DNA from: Granulibacter bethesdensis
Lineage (GTDB): Bacteria > Pseudomonadota > Alphaproteobacteria > Acetobacterales > Acetobacteraceae
Direction: 5' to 3'
Length of the DNA stretch: 64,000 nt
NCBI RefSeq assembly: GCF_001889525.1
Contig: NZ_CP018192.1
Location: 2,384,501-2,448,500, forward strand
Under the pieces are notes generated by a model that was not told the DNA's origin, did no database searches, and was given only the letters and a program-made list of their open reading frames with translations. Every line of letters starts with the position of its first letter. Position 1 is the first letter of the stretch. The position numbers were made by a program, and so were the translations under genes. Of this stretch, positions 1 through 8,413 are shown piece by piece.

Positions 1-829
1 AGCTGCGGGTGATATCTTCCCCGGGAAGGGCATTCACAATATCCAGAGCCTGGGCCGCAAGACCAAGTTCATTGAGAACAGCCGCATATTGAACAGCCAG
101 AAAGCGGTTTTCTCCTGCTTTTTCATAAGCCTGGGACAGGATGTCCCGAGCTTTTTCCAGTCGTCCAGCTTTTCTTTCCAGCAGGGCATGACCGATGACA
201 GTCTGTGGAACATCAGGAGCAAGGCTGAGAGATTGCTCATAGGAATTGGCAGCTTCCTCGAAACGCCCCTGCAACGTCAGATTCCATCCGAGGTTGGCCA
301 GAATGATCGCATCGGGCTGGTCGATCATGGCGATCGTATGCCGATAGCATGCCTCCCCCCCGATCAATTCACCTGCTTCACTCAGGATCATCCCCAGCAC
401 ATTATGAGCGTCAGCAAGAGTGGGATCCGCACGGATCGCCATGCGTGCAACCCGCTCCGCATCTTTCAGTTCACGGACTTCCATATGCAGCCTGGCCAGC
501 TGTGTCAGCTGAACGGCCAGATTAGGATTGGCCTTCACCAGACGTGAAAGCAGCGCCTTGGCAGCGCTATGATTATTCTGGGCCAGACGGATCTGGCTTA
601 ACATTAACAGCGCATCTGGGTCATAAGGGGACAAATCCAGAACGGCCAGGCTGAGCTCTTCAGCAACGGCGGCATTGCCTATTTTAAATGCCTGACGTGC
701 CCGCTCGGTCGTGGGGGCCAGATAAACCGCGCTATTGGCTGCCACCATTGAAACCGGCTCAACCAAACAACAACGGACCGCTCGCAACCCACTACCACAA
801 TGGCACATAACAGAAGGATCAATCGACAT
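1..829 (-). CDS. TPR-repeat protein with N-terminal SEC-C motif (3' end outside window)
   Basis: The frame opens at an ATG at 829 with a GAGG ribosome site 7-8 bases upstream and stays open to the window edge, so only about 276 N-terminal residues are visible. Residues 9-21 form a Cys pattern (CxCGSGxxxxxCC) matching the SEC-C zinc-binding motif. After about residue 40 the chain is helical with repeated TPR-like spacing, e.g. DPDALLMLSQIRLAQNN, then units around HNVLGMILSEAGE, LANLGWNLTLQGRFEEA and HALLERKAGRLEKA. In alphaproteobacteria such N-termini often precede a C-terminal sulfotransferase domain, but that part is not visible here, so the enzyme assignment is inference. It is transcribed away from the A+T-rich gap to its right. 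Confidence 0.7.
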   Translation of the reverse strand, partial: MSIDPSVMCHCGSGLRAVRCCLVEPVSMVAANSAVYLAPTTERARQAFKIGNAAVAEELSLAVLDLSPYDPDALLMLSQIRLAQNNHSAAKALLSRLVKANPNLAVQLTQLARLHMEVRELKDAERVARMAIRADPTLADAHNVLGMILSEAGELIGGEACYRHTIAMIDQPDAIILANLGWNLTLQGRFEEAANSYEQSLSLAPDVPQTVIGHALLERKAGRLEKARDILSQAYEKAGENRFLAVQYAAVLNELGLAAQALDIVNALPGEDITRS

Positions 830-1281
830 AGCAATACCTCAAAAAATAAAAATCTTCACTGTGTTTGTTTATGTAGATTTTTTTGCGAATACATCCAACC
901 GTTTTGGAAAATAAATTTATTTATCCGTATGATTGTAGAAACTATTAAAAGTAAGGAAAAATTATTTACTTTGACATATGATATCCTGGCAGGAAAATGA
1001 CCACAGTACGTGATTGTAGGGTTAACCTGTAACCGCATTTGATATTCCGATTAAAGGAAACATAATAGCTTTTGCAACCTTAAATTGAGTTTTGTTAGGT
1101 AAATTGATTTTTATTATAATTAATTATATTTGTTACTTTAATCACATTTTTTTAAAATTGGGTTTTTATTCCATCAATGATAACTTTATCTGAAAAAAAA
1201 CCTGACAAAATATTATTTAAATAGATAAAATTTTTATATTTGTAGGAAAATAGTTTTAAAATCGATAACCAACAAAATCTA
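830..1281. other. A+T-rich non-coding gap
   Basis: About 450 bases between two minus-strand genes, strikingly rich in A and T compared with both neighbours. Short frames exist on both strands, but they lack ribosome sites and have no family resemblance. It probably holds the promoter of the TPR gene, which reads leftward. I see no tRNA, insertion sequence or tandem array. Confidence 0.6.
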
Positions 1282-1338
1282 AAAAAAAATTTGGCCCTGC
1301 TTAATAATTTTATATTACTTCGGGATCAAAACAGGGCC
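1282..1338 (-). terminator. Putative intrinsic terminator of the small hypothetical gene
   Basis: On the minus strand a GGCCCTG arm (1332-1338) is followed, after a long 32-base loop, by CAGGGCC (1293-1299), then AAA and a run of nine T residues. It lies just past the stop at 1350. The long loop makes it a weaker candidate than the others in the window. Confidence 0.45.
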
Positions 1339-1349
1339 ATCAGAGGCTT

Positions 1350-1571
1350 TTAACGAACGACTTCTCGCTCTCCTCTAATATGCCGCGCAGCCCGCTCAAG
1401 CCCGGCCGCAATTGATCCACGGGTGCCGACATTATCTTCCCGAGCACCCTGCGCCAGCACGCGTCCCAGATCAGCAAGGCATTCCCCGATCTCACGGACG
1501 GCGAGACGGAGATAATCATCCTGAAGATGGGGGGGCAGGGGTTCAAGGGTCAGTTCGGGGGATGACGCCAT
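1350..1571 (-). CDS. Small hypothetical protein, 73 aa
   Basis: ATG at 1571 preceded by AGGAG at good spacing on the minus strand. The 73-residue product is acidic at its start and has a probable amphipathic helix (YLRLAVREIGECLADLGRV), followed by a basic, Arg-rich tail. No signal peptide or membrane segment is visible and I do not recognise a family. An alternative overlapping frame (1340-1546) gives a Cys/Trp-rich, unlikely sequence and was discarded. It follows the class II aldolase gene by about 80 bases in the same direction and may share its transcript. Confidence 0.55.
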   Translation of the reverse strand: MASSPELTLEPLPPHLQDDYLRLAVREIGECLADLGRVLAQGAREDNVGTRGSIAAGLERAARHIRGEREVVR

Positions 1572-1650
1572 GATTTTTCACTCCTTGTGAGGGGTCGGTT
1601 GAAGTCAGAATCATACAGAGTTCACGCTTTGCGGAAACTGTTCTTACAGC

Positions 1651-2331
1651 TTAGGGCTTCTGTTTTTCCTGAAGTCCGTACCCTTGGAAACGAGCGCGGG
1701 TTTCTGCCAGTTCTCGCGGAGAAAGCAGAACTGGCCCCCCAATCTGAAGGCTGTGCCAGTATTGCCTGGCCAGCGTTTCCAGCTCCACCCCCAGCCACAA
1801 TGCCTGACGCAGATCATTGCCACAGACCACCATGCCATGATTGGCCAGCAGGCAGGCCTTGCGCCCATCCAGAGCAGAGAGGGCCAGATCAGCCAATTCT
1901 GCCGTACCGAATGTTGCATAAGGAGCGCAGCGTATGTCATCTCCGCCGAAGCAGGTGATCATATAATGACAGGGTGGAATAGACCGTCGCGCCATAGCCA
2001 GCGCGGTGCAGAACACCGGATGCGCGTGCAGGACGGCCCCGAATTCCGGCCGTGAGCATAGGATACCATGATGGAAACGCCATTCTGTCGATGGCTTGCA
2101 TGGCCCCTCCCACCTGCCAGCGTCATCATCCAATGGCATGGAAGCGACCATATCGGGCATCATTTCGTCATAAGGAATCGCGGAGGGGGAAATCAGCATC
2201 CGGTTTCCCCAACGCAGGCTGATATTCCCGGCTGTTCCCTGATTGATTCCCAAAGAAGTCATGGCCCGGCACGCATCCACCAGCGCGCGCCGGGCCGAGG
2301 ATTCATCATGCATTTCGTCCGCGCCTGCCAC
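1651..2331 (-). CDS. Class II aldolase/adducin family protein
   Basis: A 226-residue protein of the fuculose-phosphate aldolase/ribulose-phosphate epimerase fold. Visible signatures: GTAGNISLR (residues 32-40, phosphate-binding loop), the SPSAIPYDEM strand, Glu83 in the STEWRFH segment (position of the catalytic acid in FucA), zinc ligands HAH (102-104), and a further His165 in LANHG. These fit a zinc-dependent aldolase or decarboxylase acting on a small phosphorylated or sugar-acid substrate; the substrate cannot be read from sequence. The start given is GTG; an ATG six codons later (2313) is possible. It follows the glucosidase gene after 4 bases, so the two are probably co-transcribed. Confidence 0.85.
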   Translation of the reverse strand: MAGADEMHDESSARRALVDACRAMTSLGINQGTAGNISLRWGNRMLISPSAIPYDEMMPDMVASMPLDDDAGRWEGPCKPSTEWRFHHGILCSRPEFGAVLHAHPVFCTALAMARRSIPPCHYMITCFGGDDIRCAPYATFGTAELADLALSALDGRKACLLANHGMVVCGNDLRQALWLGVELETLARQYWHSLQIGGPVLLSPRELAETRARFQGYGLQEKQKP

Positions 2332-2335
2332 TTTG

Positions 2336-4546
2336 CTATCGGGTCACGATGCTGACGACAGCGCGGCTGTTTGCACCTGGCAGACAAACCACGCGATCGC
2401 CTACCCGCTGGAAGGTCAGATCGACGAAGCTATCCCCCAGCTGCAAACGCTTCAGATGCAGGACATCAAGGCCATAGGGCAGAGTGGGCCGGTCCACCGT
2501 AATTTCCTTCTTCCAGCCATTGATACGCAGCCCGAGACAAGCCTGTAACATCATGAACACCGATCCTGCCGCCCAGGCCTGGGGCAGGCAGGCCACCGGA
2601 TAGCTGATGGGCGCTTCTCCGGGGCTGCGGGGGAAACCACAGTACAATTCCGGCAGCCGCATTCCCAGATGAACGGCCGATTCGAACATATCGCGCGTGA
2701 TGTGGGAAACAACGTCACGTTCGCCATAAGAGGCCATCCCGGCCACACACAACGCCGTATCATGCGGCCAGACCGAACCATTGTGATAGGACATGGGGTT
2801 ATATCGCGGCGCCGTCGTGCCGAGGGTCCTGATACCCCAGCCACTGTTAAAAGAAGGCGAGGACAGCAAGCCGGTCAGCCGGGCCGCCCGCTCGGGCGAT
2901 GGAACCCCCGTGTACAGCAGATGCCCGGCATTGGAGGCCGGCACCCGGCACAACTCCCCATTCCCGTCCAAGGCGATGCCGTAGCAGCCGAGATCCTCCA
3001 TCCAGAACTTGTCTTCAATGGCCGCTCTCAGACGGGTCGCCTTGGTGCGCCAGCGCACGGCATCCTCGGTCAGACCACGCCGTTCGCTCAGGCTGGCAAG
3101 GGCGAGATAGGCGGCATGCACATAGCCCTGCACCTCCACCAATGCCACCGGCCCCTGGGGGAATTTGGCATCAGCCCCGAACACGCTGTCGAAACTGTCT
3201 TTCCAGCCCTGATTGGCCAGTCCGCTTTCCTCACCACGGGCATAGTCCAGGAACCCGTCGCCATTGGAATCTCCCGGCCCTTCAACCCAGGCAATGGCCG
3301 CCATCAGCGCGGGCCACAAAGTGTCGATCAGCGCCATGTCTCCGGTCCGATCGGCATAGGAACCTGCCAGCACCACGAACAGGGGCGTGGTATCGACACC
3401 GCCATAATACTGACCAAACGGTATTTCCTTGAGCGTGGTCATCTCTCCATGCCGCATCTCGTGCACGATCTTGCCCGGCGCGGAATCCTGAAAACTGGAT
3501 GTATCTGTTGCCTGATGGCTGGCCAGAAAAGTCAGCACACCCCGCGCCATGCCCGGATCAAGCCAGAGCCTCTGCAGGGAAGTAATGACCGCATCACGCC
3601 CGAATGGCGTCGAGAACCATGGAATCCCGGCATAAGGATAGGGACCGGTCGGCAAATCGGTCGTCAGCAGCGCCAGATCAGCGGCAGACCGATCAATCCA
3701 TTGGCGGTACATGCGACTGGGCGTGTCGATTTCAGCGGCGCGACGGCGCTTCGCCCGCATGGCCCAACGCGCACGTGCAGCTGCCTTGCGAAACCTTTCC
3801 CGTGAGGGAGAAGCATCAGCCTGCGGGCCAATTTCCATAAAGAGCTCAATCCGCCCTTCCCGCTCCAGATGAAAGAGAAACGCCGCCTGCCCCGGCTCCA
3901 GCCTGGCGGGAGGAATCGAGAAACTGATCAGCGTCACCCGGTTGATTTTATCCAGGCCCTGATAGGCGAAACGCATCATACCATGATTGATTTCCGGCGG
4001 CATCACACGCCCGCGTGAAACCCGCTGTAATCCACGCACTTCAAACATATCGCGGAAATCGGCTGCAAAACGCAGTTCGATTGGAACCGTGGCGGGCGTT
4101 TGCCCGAAATTGACCAGCGTGATGCGCTCGTAAAGACAATGATCCCACAGAAACCGGCGGCGCTCCACCAGAATGACCCCTTCCGGCAGGGACTGCCCAC
4201 CCAGTGGCGGCAGAGGGCGGTTAGTCATATTGGTGGTGGCATAGACATTGTCATAGCTGACCGCAGCCCCGAGCAAGGAAGGAGAGCGATCCCCGATCAT
4301 CAGACGGAAGCGCGACAGAACACGGGTATCGTTGTCGAAAAACCCATCATCGTCGCCATGCATGTCGCCCATCTGGTCTGCCACCAGAAAGCAGTCGCCA
4401 TGTTTCAGCGCCAGTTGACGGCTGATCCCTTTTGCGCCGCCGCCTTCCTCTTCGCTTTCATGGGAAGGATGGGCCGGCCAAGGATCTGTCTCCGGCAGGT
4501 CGGTCAGGGGCGGGAAAGCGGGGTCGGTGTTGGGGGAATCGGTCAT
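2336..4546 (-). CDS. Amylo-alpha-1,6-glucosidase/glycogen-debranching-type protein (GDE_N_bis + GDE_C)
   Basis: A 736-residue cytosolic protein. After a disordered acidic N-terminus (about 40 residues), residues ~45-240 match the N-terminal beta domain of bacterial debranching-like proteins (GDCFLVADQMGD, DTRVLSRFRLMIG). Residues ~290-720 form the (alpha/alpha)6 barrel, with IPWFSTPFGRDAVITSLQ, SYHNGSVWPHDTALCVAG and the acidic PGDSNGDGFLDYARG stretch typical of this family. Members are annotated as amylo-alpha-1,6-glucosidases, but many have untested substrates. It is distinct from the GH13 debrancher glgX further right. It heads a tight two-gene unit with the class II aldolase (4-base gap), hinting at use of a particular glycoside or sugar acid. 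Confidence 0.85.
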   Translation of the reverse strand: MTDSPNTDPAFPPLTDLPETDPWPAHPSHESEEEGGGAKGISRQLALKHGDCFLVADQMGDMHGDDDGFFDNDTRVLSRFRLMIGDRSPSLLGAAVSYDNVYATTNMTNRPLPPLGGQSLPEGVILVERRRFLWDHCLYERITLVNFGQTPATVPIELRFAADFRDMFEVRGLQRVSRGRVMPPEINHGMMRFAYQGLDKINRVTLISFSIPPARLEPGQAAFLFHLEREGRIELFMEIGPQADASPSRERFRKAAARARWAMRAKRRRAAEIDTPSRMYRQWIDRSAADLALLTTDLPTGPYPYAGIPWFSTPFGRDAVITSLQRLWLDPGMARGVLTFLASHQATDTSSFQDSAPGKIVHEMRHGEMTTLKEIPFGQYYGGVDTTPLFVVLAGSYADRTGDMALIDTLWPALMAAIAWVEGPGDSNGDGFLDYARGEESGLANQGWKDSFDSVFGADAKFPQGPVALVEVQGYVHAAYLALASLSERRGLTEDAVRWRTKATRLRAAIEDKFWMEDLGCYGIALDGNGELCRVPASNAGHLLYTGVPSPERAARLTGLLSSPSFNSGWGIRTLGTTAPRYNPMSYHNGSVWPHDTALCVAGMASYGERDVVSHITRDMFESAVHLGMRLPELYCGFPRSPGEAPISYPVACLPQAWAAGSVFMMLQACLGLRINGWKKEITVDRPTLPYGLDVLHLKRLQLGDSFVDLTFQRVGDRVVCLPGANSRAVVSIVTR

Positions 4547-4646
4547 GGGAAGGCAGTGTCCTCAACCATCGCAGGAGGGTCAGGACACCGCGAGACGACA
4601 TATTTCGCAACCCTGTGAACAGGAATTCCGCCAGTCCCCGTGCTTT

Positions 4647-5075
4647 TCAGCCTGATGCAGGCTGAAAACTCAGAGCAAGCCCGTTCATGCAGTAACGCAG
4701 ACCGGTAGGACGCGGCCCATCGGGGAAAACATGGCCGAGATGTCCGTTACACTGACTGCAATGGACTTCGGTGCGAACCATGCCGTGGCTGGTATCCGTC
4801 GTGGTGGCCACCGCGCCCTCCCGCGGCTGGAAAAAGCTGGGCCAGCCAGAGCCGCTGTCATACTTCGTCGCCGCATCGAACAATACCTGCCCGCAACCGG
4901 CACAGGCATACAGGCCTGGCCGTTTTTCATCATTGAGCGGGCTGGTGCCGGGACGTTCCGTGCCATGCTGACGCAGGATGCGATATTGCTCCGGGGTTAA
5001 CGTGTCCTGCCAGCGGTCATCGCCGCATGACGGTGCATGATCGCCACAGCCGCAGCCAGTGTTCTGATCGGCCAT
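4647..5075 (-). CDS. msrB: Peptide-methionine (R)-S-oxide reductase MsrB
   Basis: A 142-residue cytosolic enzyme that reduces methionine-R-sulfoxide in oxidised proteins with thioredoxin as donor. The SelR/MsrB fold is clear: zinc-binding pairs CAGC and [26 protein letters not shown], and the catalytic Cys in GLRYCMNG near the C-terminus. The N-terminus carries an extra Cys-rich, basic-poor stretch ([10 protein letters not shown]) not needed for the fold. ATG at 5075 follows a GGAGGAGG-like ribosome site. It is divergent from cysNC across a 209-base gap. Confidence 0.93.
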   Translation of the reverse strand: MADQNTGCGCGDHAPSCGDDRWQDTLTPEQYRILRQHGTERPGTSPLNDEKRPGLYACAGCGQVLFDAATKYDSGSGWPSFFQPREGAVATTTDTSHGMVRTEVHCSQCNGHLGHVFPDGPRPTGLRYCMNGLALSFQPASG

Positions 5076-5154
5076 TCTGCCTGCCTCCTCCCCTTCAGAC
5101 TCTCATGAGACACCCTCTATCGGGGCACCTTAAAGGATGCCATGCAATATGGGA

Positions 5155-5177
5155 GGCCTTGCCCCACAGGCAAAGCC
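5155..5177. promoter_or_regulatory. Hairpin in the msrB-cysNC divergent gap
   Basis: A nine-base arm GGCCTTGCC (5155-5163) pairs with GGCAAAGCC (5169-5177) around a CCACA loop with one mismatch. It has no T run, so it is not an intrinsic terminator. It sits about 105 bases before cysNC in an otherwise featureless divergent promoter region. A regulatory RNA role is only a guess; I could not fit it to a SAM riboswitch class. Confidence 0.25.
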
Positions 5178-5284
5178 TGTTCGTCTCCCTAGACAAGCTG
5201 GTGATTCCAGCGATAACACGCGCCACCTGACGGGATGACCGGATCAATCCGACATCCACACGCTGATCCGCCCGGAGAGATGAC

Positions 5285-7162
5285 TTGAGCCAGCCCCCGC
5301 CCCCCCCCGCTTCTTCGGCCCGCTCCGGCGGTCTGCTGCGGTTTTTAACCTGCGGCAGTGTGGATGATGGCAAATCGACGCTGATCGGGCGTCTTTTGCA
5401 TGATACACGCAGCGTTCCGCCGGATCAGATCGAGACGATGGTGCGCGACAGCATACGTCGCGGGCGCTCAGCGGATGATCCTGATTACTCCCTGTTGCTG
5501 GACGGGCTGCTGGCCGAGCGTGAGCAGGGCATCACCATCGACGTTGCCTACCGGTTTTTTTCTACCGCTCGTCGTCATTTCATCGTCGCCGATACCCCCG
5601 GCCACGAGCAATACACCAGGAACATGGCGACCGGTGCTTCCACTGCACAGGTCGCCGTGATGCTGTGTGACGCACGGCGCGGGCTGCGTGTGCAGACACG
5701 GCGTCATGCCACCATCGCTTCCCTGCTCGGGATTCGTCACGTCGTGCTGGCGGTCAACAAGATCGATCTGGTCGGCTACGATCAGGAGCGTTTCCGCGAG
5801 CTTGAAAACGAGTTCCGCACCTTCGCCGACCGCCTGAATTTCAGGGATGTCGTGGCGATCCCTCTCTCTGCCCGTGCGGGCGACAACATCACCGGCCCGA
5901 GCGAAAACACGCCCTGGTACAGCGGTCCGGCCCTGATCGAGTATCTGGAAACCGTCGAGATCGAGCCGGAAGAAACCAGCCATCCCTTCCGCATGCCGGT
6001 ACAGATTGTTCTGCGCCCGCAGGGTGGCGGACGTTGCTTCGGCGGCACCCTTGCCAGCGGCGTGCTGCGCCCCGGTGATCAGATCACCAACGTCACCGGC
6101 GGAGCCTCCAGCCGGGTGGCCCGGATCGCCACCATGAGCGGTGATCTGGCCGAAGCCCGCACCGGTGATGCCGTCGCCGTGTTTCTGGAAGACGAAATCG
6201 ACGCCTCACGCGGGGATGTACTGAGCGCTGCTGATTCCATCCCTCCCAGTGCCGATCGGCTGGAAGCCGATCTGGTCTGGATGCAGGAAGCCCCGTTACT
6301 GCCCGGCGCTGCTTTTCTGGTGAAAATCGGCACACTGACCTTGGGCGGACGGGTTGCTGCGATCCGCGCGAAAATCGATGTGGACACGCTGGAAGAAGAA
6401 CCAGGCGAGCGCTTGATGCAAAACGAGGTCGCAAAGATCGAGCTGGTTCTCGACCGGCCTGTACCGTTCGAATCCTACGACGTCACCCGCCATCTGGGCG
6501 GCTTCATCCTGATCGACCGCATCACCAATGCAACAGCCGGAGCCGGAATGGTCCGTGCCGCCGCCGCCACGGAAGGCGCGGTCTGGCATCGTCATACCTT
6601 GGATACCGCAGCCCGCTCCTCACTGAAAGCGCACAGCCCCGCTGTGCTGTGGTTCACCGGTCTGTCCGGCGCCGGGAAATCGACCGTCGCCAATCTGGTG
6701 GAACAGAAGCTGCTGACCCAGGGGTGCCACACCTATCTGCTGGATGGCGATAACCTGCGGCACGGGCTTAACAAGGATCTCTCCTTCTCCCAGAGCGATC
6801 GGCGCGAGAATATCCGCCGTATCGCTGAGGTAGCACGCCTGTTCCATGATTCAGGGCTGATCGTGCTGGTTTCCGCTATCTCCCCCTATGCGGCTGATCG
6901 CGCGGCGGCACGGGCACTGGTGCCGGAAGGCGCGTTTATCGAGGTCTTCGTGGATGCACCGATCGACGAATGCGCCCGCCGCGATCCGAAAGGGCTGTAT
7001 GCACGGGCCAAGGCAGGGGAAATCACCGGCTTCACCGGCATCGACGCCCCTTATGAAACACCGGAAAGCCCGGAGGTGCATCTGGAAGCTTTCGGCAAGG
7101 ACCCGGAGCTTCTGGCCGAGCAGGTCGTCAGCCATCTGCGGGATAGCGGGCTGCTCCGCTGA
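5285..7162 (+). CDS. cysNC: Bifunctional sulfate adenylyltransferase subunit 1/adenylylsulfate kinase (CysN-CysC)
   Basis: A 625-residue fusion in sulfate activation. Residues ~18-440 are the CysN GTPase: P-loop GSVDDGKS (24-31), EREQGITIDVAY, DTPGHEQY and NKID. Residues ~450-620 are APS kinase: P-loop GLSGAGKST (~459-467), DGDNLRHGLNKDL and SAISPY, and they phosphorylate APS to PAPS. The start is TTG at 5285, with GGAGAGA 7 bases upstream; the in-frame ATG at 5280 is not usable (ATG-ACT-stop in another frame). The CysD subunit, usually encoded immediately upstream, is absent here. The 3' end overlaps the likely 5' end of ureD. Confidence 0.95.
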   Translation: MSQPPPPPASSARSGGLLRFLTCGSVDDGKSTLIGRLLHDTRSVPPDQIETMVRDSIRRGRSADDPDYSLLLDGLLAEREQGITIDVAYRFFSTARRHFIVADTPGHEQYTRNMATGASTAQVAVMLCDARRGLRVQTRRHATIASLLGIRHVVLAVNKIDLVGYDQERFRELENEFRTFADRLNFRDVVAIPLSARAGDNITGPSENTPWYSGPALIEYLETVEIEPEETSHPFRMPVQIVLRPQGGGRCFGGTLASGVLRPGDQITNVTGGASSRVARIATMSGDLAEARTGDAVAVFLEDEIDASRGDVLSAADSIPPSADRLEADLVWMQEAPLLPGAAFLVKIGTLTLGGRVAAIRAKIDVDTLEEEPGERLMQNEVAKIELVLDRPVPFESYDVTRHLGGFILIDRITNATAGAGMVRAAAATEGAVWHRHTLDTAARSSLKAHSPAVLWFTGLSGAGKSTVANLVEQKLLTQGCHTYLLDGDNLRHGLNKDLSFSQSDRRENIRRIAEVARLFHDSGLIVLVSAISPYAADRAAARALVPEGAFIEVFVDAPIDECARRDPKGLYARAKAGEITGFTGIDAPYETPESPEVHLEAFGKDPELLAEQVVSHLRDSGLLR

Positions 7163-7293
7163 CGGGCGGGAAGCACCCTGATCAGGCAGACTCCCCCCGC
7201 CACCAGCGGGCCGATGGTCATGCCGCAATCCGGTTTCGCCATCATGACAGCCGTACCCGGCTGGCTGACCTGCATCAGGCAGCCCCTCTGCGC

Positions 7294-8016
7294 GTGCTTC
7301 TGCCCATGCCGGAAGCGGATGAAGCTCCGGTCGCAGCTCTGGTCAACATCGCTGGCGGGCTGGCCGGAGGCGACCGGCTCTCTTTCACAATGACGCTGGA
7401 TGCGCAGGCCCGCGCCACCCTCTGCACAGCAGCGGCAGAGAAAGTCTACCGCTCGCTCGGCCCGGATACCGACATCAGCAACACCCTGACTGTCGGACCG
7501 GAAGCGGCGCTGGAATGGCTGCCGCAGGAAACGATCCTGTTCAACGGGGCCAGACTGCGCCGCCGGATGAATATCTCGCTGGCCGCCGATGCCCGATTAT
7601 TGGCCACCGAAACCATCATTTTCGGGCGGACCGCGCATCAGGAAACATTTCTGAGTGGCCATTTCTCCGATCAATGGCGGCTATGGCGGGATGGCAGACT
7701 GCTCTGGGCGGACAATTTCCGCCTTCCGGACCCGCCTGCGCGCGTGCTGGACCATCCGTTCGGACTGAACCGTCATCCGGCCATGGCCACAGTCGTGCTG
7801 GCAACCCCGGATGCTGCCGCATATCGGGATCTGTTGCGAGAAAAATGGCAGGATGATACCGGCAAGGGCGTCACTGTTCCGCGTCCCGGTCTTCTGCTGG
7901 GCCGTCTGATCGGCTCTGCCACAGCCGTCAGACAGGGGGTGGAAGAGGCAATCATCATCCTGCGCGCCACCGTGATGCATGGGCCGGCCCGGCTTCCCCG
8001 CCTCTGGCTGAGCTGA
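7294..8016 (+). CDS. ureD: Urease accessory protein UreD
   Basis: UreD scaffolds the UreDFG complex that loads nickel into the urease apoenzyme. Coordinates are given from the first canonical start, GTG 7294 (240 aa; NIAGGLAGGD, EKVYRS, QETILFNGARL, ETIIFGR). The conserved UreD N-terminus, however, is encoded upstream in the same frame: IRFRHHDSRTRLADLHQA followed by APLRVLLP. That frame is open back to 7147 but contains no ATG, GTG or TTG. The true start is therefore probably non-canonical, the best candidate being CTG at 7159, which overlaps the cysNC stop as CTGA and would give about 285 aa, a normal UreD length. First gene of ureDABCEFG. Confidence 0.9.
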   Translation: MLLPMPEADEAPVAALVNIAGGLAGGDRLSFTMTLDAQARATLCTAAAEKVYRSLGPDTDISNTLTVGPEAALEWLPQETILFNGARLRRRMNISLAADARLLATETIIFGRTAHQETFLSGHFSDQWRLWRDGRLLWADNFRLPDPPARVLDHPFGLNRHPAMATVVLATPDAAAYRDLLREKWQDDTGKGVTVPRPGLLLGRLIGSATAVRQGVEEAIIILRATVMHGPARLPRLWLS

Positions 8017-8091
8017 TCCGGCTGGACCACAACCAGCGGCACCCCCCATAATTCATCCTTTATCCCCAACGATCGCACACAGGCCACGTCG

Positions 8092-8394
8092 ATGCATCTG
8101 ACTCCCCGCGAAAAAGACAAGCTGCTGATCGCCATGGCAGCGCAGGTTGCCAGACGTCGTCTGGAACGCGGCGTGAAGCTGAACCACCCCGAAGCCATCG
8201 CCCTGATCACCGATTTCGTGGTGGAAGGCGCACGCGATGGCCACAGCGTGGCGGAGCTGATGCGCGATGGTGGCACCGTCCTGACGCGCGAACAGGTGAT
8301 GGAAGGTGTGCCGGAGATGATTCACGACGTCCAGGTGGAAGCAACCTTCCCGGACGGCACCAAACTGGTCACCGTTCACAATCCCATCCGTTGA
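8092..8394 (+). CDS. ureA: Urease subunit gamma
   Basis: A 100-residue structural subunit of the nickel urease (UreABC)3, which hydrolyses urea to ammonia and carbamate in the cytosol. It begins [20 protein letters not shown], has the family segment [11 protein letters not shown], and ends VTVHNPIR, all typical of full-length UreA. The gene is a separate subunit rather than the UreAB fusion found in Helicobacter. It lies 75 bases after ureD and 19 bases before ureB. Confidence 0.97.
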   Translation: MHLTPREKDKLLIAMAAQVARRRLERGVKLNHPEAIALITDFVVEGARDGHSVAELMRDGGTVLTREQVMEGVPEMIHDVQVEATFPDGTKLVTVHNPIR

Positions 8395-8413
8395 GCGGCA
8401 AGGACACGCCACG

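Noticed and set aside
800-1038. Two short open frames in the A+T-rich gap
   Set aside because: No ribosome sites, Lys/Asn/Ile-rich random-like sequence, and one overlaps the TPR gene start.
1340-1546. Alternative 68-residue frame over the small hypothetical gene
   Set aside because: It has no ribosome site and is Cys/Trp-rich, whereas the 1350-1571 frame has AGGAG and a more natural composition.
2669-3805. 378-codon plus-strand open frame
   Set aside because: Antisense to the GDE-type glucosidase; rich in Gly/Arg/His without motifs.
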